DNA of 34,083 nucleotides, from contig DATKKX010000090.1 of assembly GCA_035542775.1 (NCBI GenBank), positions 1 through 34,083 on the forward strand. The letters are read 5' to 3'. How positions within the stretch are numbered: position 1 is the stretch's first letter; each line of letters opens with the position of its first letter. The DNA comes from DATKKX01 sp035542775 (lineage in GTDB: Bacteria; Planctomycetota; Phycisphaerae; UBA1845; UTPLA1). A program made the position numbers and the translations under genes. The notes beneath the pieces were generated by a model. The model was not told the DNA's origin and did no database searches. It saw only the letters and a list, made by a program, of their open reading frames with translations. This document shows positions 23,728-31,100 of this stretch, piece by piece.

Positions 23728-25233
23728 GTGACGAGACAGACTGATGACGCCAGCACGCGCGCCGCCGGGGTTGAGAACACCCACACACTCACGCGGATGG
23801 CCGCGAGCCTCTCGGCCTTCGGCCGTACGTTCGTTTCGCTTCTTCACGCCCCGGCCGCGTTCTGGATCATCATCGGGCTTTACGCGATCGATGCGATTGC
23901 TTATTTCGGCAACATCACGCTCATGGAGGAGTACATTAAGGAGGACCTGAAAGCAGGGGACGTCGTTGCCAGCATCACCCTATCCATATTCACGGGTCTG
24001 GTCTCCCTTTTTATGCTCGGCATCGGTGAACTGGGAGAGAGACTAGGCATTCGGCGAGGACTGTTACTCGCGGCTTTCCTGTGCATCGTAGGCCGCGCGG
24101 CCTACGCCGGCGCACCGCTGCTAAGTCCGTCCTTTACGCTCGACATGATCGTTCTCGTCGGCGGACTGCTAGTGGTGGCCGTTGGTGAGGGAATCATCCA
24201 GCCGGTGGCCTATGCCGGCGTCAAGTACTACACGAATGAGCGGAACAGCTCCGTGGCCTACGGGTTGATCTACGGGGTGATGAACCTGGGCATATTCTTC
24301 ATCGGCTGGCTTTCGCCGGCGATTCGTGTACCCGTCACTGACATCCTTGCGGCGCGAGCGGCCGGAACGCCGGAGCCTCACTCCATCTGGCGATTCTTTG
24401 CCGACTGGGGTATCAGCGGCATCAACGGCGTCAACTGGATTTGCGTGGCCGTTTCGATTTTGGCCTTTTTCTTCCTCCTGGTCTCTATGACGAAGCGGAG
24501 AGAGGCGGCCAAGATCAGTGTACCGGGCGTGCCCAGGCTCGCAGCACGGCCGGCTGCGGGGCCGGAGCTTTCGCTTGGAAGGAGACTGGTGAATTACTTC
24601 GCCGAAGGGCCATTCTCCAACGCTCGGTTCGTTTTTTTCGTTTTCATGTTGCTCCCGGTTCAAACGCTCTTCGCCCACCAGTTCCTGACGATGCCCCCTT
24701 ATATCCTGCGGGCCTATCCCAAGGGTGTGTCGGATCACATGGAATTGATAGTCAACTGGATCAACCCGGCGATCGTCTTCATTGGCTCACCGATCATCGC
24801 GGCTCTTACCCGACGCGTAGGGGTGTATACGTTGATGATCGTCGGGACCTTCGTCTCCGCCGTGCCGACATTTCTTTTGTCCCACGGTCCCAATCTGACC
24901 TTCCTGATTGTGAACCAGGTGTTGTTCGCGATTGGCGAAGCTCTTTGGTCTCCGCGTTTCTATCAGTATGCCGCGGAGCTTGCTCCCGAGGGCAAAGTCG
25001 CCCAGTACATGGGGCTTGCCAACCTGCAATGGTTCGCCGCCAAAATGACCACGGGCTTCTACTCCGGATGGTTCCTCGCCCACTATTGCCCAGAAGGCGG
25101 CACGCAAGATACCGGCACCATGTGGACCATCTATGGGCTCGTCGCCCTTATCAGCCCCATCGGCCTACTCCTCGGCCGCAAGTGGGTCATGAGCGGAACG
25201 ATGGGAACTCCCAAGCCCAAGGCGGCTACGTGA
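23728..25233 (+). CDS. MFS transporter, POT/PTR2-like (possible oligopeptide:H+ symporter)
   Basis: This 501-residue polytopic protein has about 12 TM segments. TM1 reads IIGLYAIDAIAYFGN, where POT carriers have an ExxERFxYY motif; here the charged residues are not kept. The loop GELGERLGIRRGLL matches the MFS loop 2-3 motif, and VAYGLIYGVMNLGIFF resembles the POT TM5 region. It lies 87 bp after pepT on the same strand, so uptake of small peptides for PepT is a reasonable inference. A different substrate is possible because the proton-coupling motif is altered. The GTG at 23728 has GAGGA 8 nt upstream. Its last 8 nt overlap the convergent gene. Confidence 0.65.
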   Translation: MTRQTDDASTRAAGVENTHTLTRMAASLSAFGRTFVSLLHAPAAFWIIIGLYAIDAIAYFGNITLMEEYIKEDLKAGDVVASITLSIFTGLVSLFMLGIGELGERLGIRRGLLLAAFLCIVGRAAYAGAPLLSPSFTLDMIVLVGGLLVVAVGEGIIQPVAYAGVKYYTNERNSSVAYGLIYGVMNLGIFFIGWLSPAIRVPVTDILAARAAGTPEPHSIWRFFADWGISGINGVNWICVAVSILAFFFLLVSMTKRREAAKISVPGVPRLAARPAAGPELSLGRRLVNYFAEGPFSNARFVFFVFMLLPVQTLFAHQFLTMPPYILRAYPKGVSDHMELIVNWINPAIVFIGSPIIAALTRRVGVYTLMIVGTFVSAVPTFLLSHGPNLTFLIVNQVLFAIGEALWSPRFYQYAAELAPEGKVAQYMGLANLQWFAAKMTTGFYSGWFLAHYCPEGGTQDTGTMWTIYGLVALISPIGLLLGRKWVMSGTMGTPKPKAAT

Positions 25234-25894
25234 TTCGCACCAGAGGTGAGCTTCTTGCGCCGTGCGCGTCGCGCCAGCGGCCCTGGGCCGCATTCGTGTT
25301 CAGCCTGCCTTTGTATCGGTAGGGTCTCAGCTGGTACATCCCCGTGATCGGCGCCGTGTCGATCACCAGCGGCCGTAGCGCTGTGATCTTCCACTCACCC
25401 CCTTCGCGGACCCAGGCAATGCGCCACTGACCCTGGTGATACTCGCCAGCGCCGCCGCGGATGCGGACCGTCGCCCACGCCACGATGATCATATCCGCTC
25501 GATCGCCGTCCACGGTGACATCACGACGGCTGAATCGCGTGTCATAGACGTTGATGGACTCCAGCGACGTCCGGATGAACTCGATGATCATCTCCCGGTC
25601 CATGTTGTCGCTGTCGTACCCCTCGCCGATGGTTGTGGCCACGCCGTTCATATCCTGCGCGGCGATCGCGGCCACGAATTCGTCGAGGGTCGCCTGAATT
25701 CGCTTCCGCTCCGTCACCACCGTCTGCTGGACGATGAAGAGAATCGCGATGAGCCCCAACACGGCGGGCAGCGACCAACGCGCCGCCGCCCCCGTCAACC
25801 AGCGCCTGGCGAATAGCACCGCCGCCAGCAGGAGAAACGAGAAAGCCGCCAGGTACAGTGGGCTCTCCAGAAAGAGGCGTTGCAGGAAATCCAT
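25226..25894 (-). CDS. Conserved-looking membrane protein with two TM helices and NTF2-like domain
   Basis: The 222 residues comprise two N-terminal hydrophobic helices (about 12-30 and 39-58), then an alpha+beta region (about 62-180) starting RIQATLDEFVAAIAAQDMNG. The layout, an amphipathic helix followed by strands ending in QWRIAWVREGGEWKITAL, is that of SnoaL/NTF2-like folds. The domain would face the periplasm or cytoplasm as a ligand-binding or scaffold module; no catalytic residues can be assigned. The ATG at 25894 lies 17 nt after the dus stop, so the two are probably co-transcribed. The 3' end overlaps the convergent transporter gene by 8 nt. Confidence 0.7.
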   Translation of the reverse strand: MDFLQRLFLESPLYLAAFSFLLLAAVLFARRWLTGAAARWSLPAVLGLIAILFIVQQTVVTERKRIQATLDEFVAAIAAQDMNGVATTIGEGYDSDNMDREMIIEFIRTSLESINVYDTRFSRRDVTVDGDRADMIIVAWATVRIRGGAGEYHQGQWRIAWVREGGEWKITALRPLVIDTAPITGMYQLRPYRYKGRLNTNAAQGRWRDAHGARSSPLVRIT

Positions 25895-25911
25895 CGGCTA
25901 CCCCGGGTTTT

Positions 25912-27033
25912 TCACTCCCAGCTTGCCCCTGCGGCGATCAGCGACTCCGGGCGGCTGCGGCGGACAACGGGCGGGTACGCGCCGGCGTCGCCATACCAGC
26001 GAGCCAGCAAGGCTCGCCAGTCCTCGGCGGTTCTCGCCGCGACAAAAGCCATCTTCACGTCTTCCGCGCAGGGGTGCAACTCGCTGTAGCGAACCCCGAA
26101 CTTGCGGAAGATCTGCCGGGCCTTGGCCTCGCCATGGACTTCGACAAGCAGCTGGAAATGCCGCTCGATTGCCCGGCGTTGCTCCGCGATCGAGGGCGGG
26201 GGCGGCAGAGGCTGTCCGGCAAGCACGGCCCGAACCTCGTGAAAGATGAACGGGTTGCCGATCGCTCCGCGCGCGATCGAACATCCGTCCACGCCCGTCT
26301 CGTTTAACATTCGCACGCAATCCTGGGCGGCGAACAGATCGCCGCTGCCGATGATCATGCGATCGCCGACATGACGCTTGACTCGCGTCAAAAACGACCA
26401 GTCGCTCGGCCCGACATATCGTTGCTTCACTGTTCGCCCATGCACCGTAACAGCCGTAACGCCGATTTCGAACGCGGCGTCGAGCACGACGAAGAAATTT
26501 CGCTCGCTCTCCGCGGTGGCGTCCATGCCGCGGCGCATCTTTACCGTTACGGCCACGCGTCCCGCCACCACGTCATAGACCCGCCGGATGATCTCCATGG
26601 CCCGGCCGGGCACCGACAGCAGGAAGCCCCCGCGGCACCGCCCCAGCACTTTTTTCACCGGGCAGCCGAAGTTGATGTCGACGGCATCGTAGCCAAGACC
26701 GACCAGCCGGTCCGCGGCCGCGGCGAACTGCTCCGGCTCGCTGCCCATCAACTGTCCGCCCACGGGGTGCTCGTCAGGTGCGATGGTGAGCATCCGCCGC
26801 ATCTTCTTGCCGCCTATCGGAACCAGCCGATCGAGCACCACTTCATTCATCGTATACGGGCAGCCGTACTCACGCGCGAACCGCCGCATGGCCGCGTCGC
26901 TGTAGCCAGCCAGCGCCGCCTGCATGATCGGGACGTCGAGTTGTATGCCGCCGATGGATAGCACTGCTTCTGCACTCCGCAGGGCGGCCCAGGTCTTCGG
27001 GCTCAGACCTGCGATTTCAAGCGCCTGGCGCAT
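25912..27033 (-). CDS. tRNA-dihydrouridine synthase (Dus family)
   Basis: This is an FMN- and NAD(P)H-dependent enzyme that reduces specific uridines in tRNA. The TIM-barrel signature is present: VDINFGCPVKKVLGRCRGG with catalytic Cys124, VTVKMRRGMD, VTVHGRTVKQRYVGPSDW and ARGAIGNPFIF. The FMN strand is MQAALAGYSD rather than the usual MAPMAGVTD, and GSGDLF replaces the usual NGDI. The ATG at 27033 gives 373 residues with a leader of about 25 before the barrel. A GTG at 26964 with an upstream GGAG is an alternative start. It resembles DusB most, but the subfamily is not certain. Confidence 0.88.
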   Translation of the reverse strand: MRQALEIAGLSPKTWAALRSAEAVLSIGGIQLDVPIMQAALAGYSDAAMRRFAREYGCPYTMNEVVLDRLVPIGGKKMRRMLTIAPDEHPVGGQLMGSEPEQFAAAADRLVGLGYDAVDINFGCPVKKVLGRCRGGFLLSVPGRAMEIIRRVYDVVAGRVAVTVKMRRGMDATAESERNFFVVLDAAFEIGVTAVTVHGRTVKQRYVGPSDWSFLTRVKRHVGDRMIIGSGDLFAAQDCVRMLNETGVDGCSIARGAIGNPFIFHEVRAVLAGQPLPPPPSIAEQRRAIERHFQLLVEVHGEAKARQIFRKFGVRYSELHPCAEDVKMAFVAARTAEDWRALLARWYGDAGAYPPVVRRSRPESLIAAGASWE

Positions 27034-27141
27034 GCCTTTGCTTGGGGGAATTCAGCGGGGCGATCGAGGTCCAGGCTTGGGCTCGCTGATGGTCACGCGT
27101 CACCCGCGCCGCGGCTTCCAGTCCGTAGGGAACCGCCCATG

Positions 27142-28020
27142 TTACGTTTTGTGCTTTTTGTCCGGCTGTTTGCCGCCCTCACCGCTCTTGGCCTCCTTGA
27201 GGCCCACGCCTTGGCTCACGAACTCGACGATCCGCTTCTTGACCTCCGACCCGTAGGGTGCGATGAGCATGCCCGTGCCGTGTTGGGCGCGGGCTCCGGG
27301 GTACTCCACGCCCTGGGCCACATCGCCGGATGCCTTGATCAGCTTCTTGACCGCCTCATGCTCGGTCTTGGGCGACAACAGCAGAATCGCCCGCTTGCCG
27401 CACTTCTTAATGTGAGCGATCGAGTCCACGCCGAAGTAGTCCGTGCCCGGCGACAGGCACACGATCGCCTTGACCGCCGGGTCGCGGCTGCCGTAGTCCA
27501 GCGAGATGCTGCAACCGATGCTGGCGCCGATCATGGCAATCTTGTTGACGTCGCACTCCGGCTTCGATGAAAGCCATTTCTTCGCCGCCTCGGTGTCCTT
27601 CCAGGCCTCCTTGAACAGCGACGGGTCCTGGTCCTTGTACATTTTCTGAAGGTTCTTGTCCGCCGGCTCGGTGCTGCCACCGTTGCCGCGGATGTCGTAC
27701 GCCAACACGGCGAAGCCAGCATCGCTCAGTTTCGGCACGAGCGGCTCCCAGCTCGTCCGATCGGCGGGGTACATGTGGATGAGGATCGCCACCGGGGCCT
27801 TCTCCCCGGGCTTGACGGCGGGCGTGTAATAATCGGCGGCGATCTTGACACCATCCGAGGTTTCGAATTTCACCACCTGCTTTTCGCCGCCGGACCTGGC
27901 TTCATCCGACTTCGGTTGCTTCGGCGGTTCCTGTTTCGGTGGTTGCGGCCGGCTCGTCTGGCCCACAGCCAGGGAAACACTCACCAGCACGATTACAGCC
28001 GTTATCAAGTTTCGCATCAT
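27142..28020 (-). CDS. Secreted alpha/beta hydrolase, dienelactone-hydrolase-like
   Basis: The 292 residues start at the first ATG of an ATGATG pair at 28020 (GGAGA 7 nt upstream), giving a signal peptide (hydrophobic 5-19, AVGQ cleavage region) and a Pro/Lys/Gln-rich linker to about residue 45. The hydrolase core has the strand PVAILIHMYPADRTSW, AYDIRGNGGS, the nucleophile elbow GASIGC (Ser167) and a probable catalytic His247 (AQHGTG). The strand that usually ends in the catalytic Asp (LLIHGxxD) reads LLLSPKTEHE, so the acid is unclear (Glu220, Glu222 or Asp194). The tail is Lys-rich. Substrate is unknown; exported ester hydrolysis is likely. Confidence 0.8.
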   Translation of the reverse strand: MMRNLITAVIVLVSVSLAVGQTSRPQPPKQEPPKQPKSDEARSGGEKQVVKFETSDGVKIAADYYTPAVKPGEKAPVAILIHMYPADRTSWEPLVPKLSDAGFAVLAYDIRGNGGSTEPADKNLQKMYKDQDPSLFKEAWKDTEAAKKWLSSKPECDVNKIAMIGASIGCSISLDYGSRDPAVKAIVCLSPGTDYFGVDSIAHIKKCGKRAILLLSPKTEHEAVKKLIKASGDVAQGVEYPGARAQHGTGMLIAPYGSEVKKRIVEFVSQGVGLKEAKSGEGGKQPDKKHKT

Positions 28021-28083
28021 GGCAACGTCTCCGAATGAAAACAGACTGCCGCGAATTCCCGCGGCGCGGTCCACCAATACCTC

Positions 28084-28115
28084 CGGGGGCCGCAGACCTT
28101 TGCCTGCGGCCCCCG
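28084..28115 (-). terminator. Strong GC-rich hairpin after the RHS gene
   Basis: A perfect 12-bp inverted repeat (arms 28084-28095 and 28104-28115, CGGGGGCCGCAG and its complement) encloses an 8-nt loop. It lies 52 nt downstream of the RHS stop and about 64 nt before the hydrolase start. No T-run follows on either strand, so it may end transcription only with help, or act as a transcript-stabilising hairpin. Confidence 0.65.
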
Positions 28116-28167
28116 CCCTGAATGGTATCCGCGCCTCGCCGATTCGGCCAATCGAGGAGCGCTGCGT

Positions 28168-31100
28168 CTACTGGATCTTGCACGGCCCGATTTGCCTGTT
28201 GCTGCCGCTGGTGTCCAGGTACCACACGTTGACCCAGAACGGCGACTGGAAAGCCTTCAGCGGTTCTCCATTTCGGATAAACTCGCCACGGAAGTTGATG
28301 TTGGTCCAAAAGTTCCCTGTGTAGGCCATCTCCACCCGCACCGGAGGCCAAAGCGATGGATTTTGCGGGGCCGGTATCGCGCCGGGAAAGCCCCTGATAT
28401 CCATGTAGTATTGCCCACCTGGGCTTTGGTTCACCACGAATTCAATCTTGCCGCAGTCCAATGGCCCGAGCGGCCCGGGAATCATACCGCTCCCGCGTCG
28501 CCGGTATGGTGTCGGAGGCACAACGGCTGCGCCGGTCCAACCACCGCCACCGCCACCGCCGCCGCGTGGGCCCACACCAGCACCACCGCCGCCTCCGGCA
28601 CTCGCGCCGGCAGCGATGAGCGCGGCCCGCAAGCCGGCAAGAGCAGGGCTCAAGCCGGGGGGCGGTCCCCAGGGCAGCACCACACCTCGCCCGGTGGGCC
28701 GCCACCCGCCCCCACCTCCGACTGGAACGCCCCCTCCGACCGGCACTAACCCGAACCCCCCACCTGGCAGAAATCCCCAACCAAAACCTTTGAGCCCGCC
28801 GATTGGCGGTACCGGCCTGGGAGGGAACCACCTCGGGGGCTGCTGGCCGGTCGGATCCGGGTGCGTAGCAGGGTTGTTGCCGACGTACGTGTAGCCATTG
28901 CCGAGGTTCGCGGCATCGCCCCAGATGCCGATCGTATCACGGCTCGTGAAGCGTCCGGCGGCCGGGTCCAGATACCGAGTGCGGTAGTAATAAAAGCCGG
29001 TTTCAGCATCATATTCCCGGCCCGTGAACAGACACGTGTTGTCAATCAGAGATTGCGGAATCAAAACTCCGCCGCCGTCCATGATCTCCGGTTCGCCGTA
29101 GTCGCCGTACTCATAGCGCTCGACCACCGCGCCGGCAGGATCGGTCACGGCCATGGCGCTGTTCAGATCGTCACCGTGGAAGTAGTAGTCGATGCCGCCC
29201 CGCTCCATCGTTATGACTTCGTCGACGTGTGGGCCGCAGACGTATGTAGCCAGCGTGCCGCCCAGCGCGTCCTGCTCCTCGATCACCAATTCGCCGAGGT
29301 AGTGGTATCGTGTCTCGACGGGGCTGCCGTCCGCATCAACCACCTTGCCGATGCGGCGGCCCAGCGGATCGTACGAATACAGATGGCGCAGGCCTTTCTG
29401 TATGCTGTAATACTCGACCATCTGGTTGTGGTAATCATACGTGATGAGAACCTCTGGACTCGGCGTCGGCCCGCCAAGGAGAACGTCGATAAACGGCTGC
29501 ACGTCCAGCCCGTTCACCAGACCGTCTCTGTTCAGATCCACGACGCAGGCAGCCGAGCCGCCGGCAAGCAGCGTTCCGACAAACGGGCCAACGTCCGTGA
29601 GATTGACTTGAAAATCGCCGTTGGCATCGCCTCGCAGGCACTCTGAAAGCATGATCAGGTTGCCGTTCGCGTCGTACTGGTGGTAGTCGAAGCCCGTCCC
29701 GGTGTACTGGTTCATCTGATCATCCGCCGGCTCCGGCGTCGTGGGATCCATGAAATACGCATCTATCTCCGGCGGATTGATCACCGACACCCGGTTGCCG
29801 ACGCCGTCGAGCTCGTAATCCGTGTGACGGGTCTCAGTGCCGTCAGGCGCCGTCACCACGGTCTGCCGCAGCCGGTAGCGGGCATCATAGCCGTACTGGT
29901 GGGCCAGCCCGGGCCCGCCCGCGCGCATGTCCTGTCGCCTGGTCTTGCTGTCCGTCCGGTTCCAGGTGAACGCACGGTCGTCAATGACGCTTCCGTCCCC
30001 AACGCGCGTATGGCGCTTCTCCACCATCTGCTTGACGCCGAAGTCACCCGGCGGGTTGGGCAGGATTCCGTCATAGGTGTAATCCGTCCGAGTGCCGTTG
30101 CCGAGGTCCACGCGCTCCACTCGATCGGGACCGATATAGCTGTACGCAGCCAGCAAGCCGCTGGCGTCGCTGATCGTGCTGACCCGTTCCAGGCCGTCGT
30201 ATGTGCGGGTCACCTCCCGCCCGCCCGGATACGTGCAACTGAGTAAGTTGCCCACGCCGTCATATACGGTCGCGACTGTCTGCCCGTTGATCGTCTCCGC
30301 GGTGATGTCGGACAACGAGTCGTGGCTTTGCGTCACCGTCGAGTCATTGTCGGCGGCGCTGACCAGTCTCGACAGCCCGTCGTACTGGTAGATCTCGAAT
30401 GTCGTGTCGCCCGAGACGCCCGGCGCCGGCGTGATGGTTCGCTCCGTCGGCCGGTTGCAGACATCGAAGAAGGACTGCACTTGGCTTCCATTGTTGTCCC
30501 ATTTCTTCTTGCCATTGTCGTTGACGTCGTACTCGGTGGCTTCTTCCGTGCCGTCGGCGTACTGTTGTCGAATCAGCCGATTGAGCGGATCGTACGAGTA
30601 GGTCATTTCATTGCCGTTGTCGTCGCACTGGCCGGTCAGCCGCGACGAGTCATCCCAGGTTTGCAGCAGAACGATATCCGCGCCGTCCCCGTCCGGCCCG
30701 TCGCCGTCCATGTCGTATGTGGAGTTGTACCGCCGCTCGCACCCGTCATAACTGTAGCGGCTGCCCCTTGAGGACCCGTCGGTGGCCAGCGTCACGTTGT
30801 CGCGCGAGTCGTAGCCAGCCTCAGTGCTGGTGCCCACGCAGTTGGTGCTGCCGATCCGACGATCAAGCCCGTCGTACGTGTAGCGGACATAGTAGCTGAC
30901 ATCCGGCTCGCCGAGATCGGACCTCTCGGTCGATGTGACGAAGGTCTGGTTGGAGTTCTCATCATAGGTCAGGCTGACCATGTTCCCCTTGGCGTCCGTC
31001 GTCGTGGACAGCCTGTTGGCGGTGTCGTAGGTCATCAGCGTGGCGTGTCCGTTGTCATTGGTCACGCTAAGGACCTGGGAGTTGTCGCTGTACATGGTGA

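Noticed and set aside
28021..28167. Immunity gene for the RHS protein
   Set aside because: The gap between the RHS stop and the hydrolase holds only the hairpin and no supported ORF.
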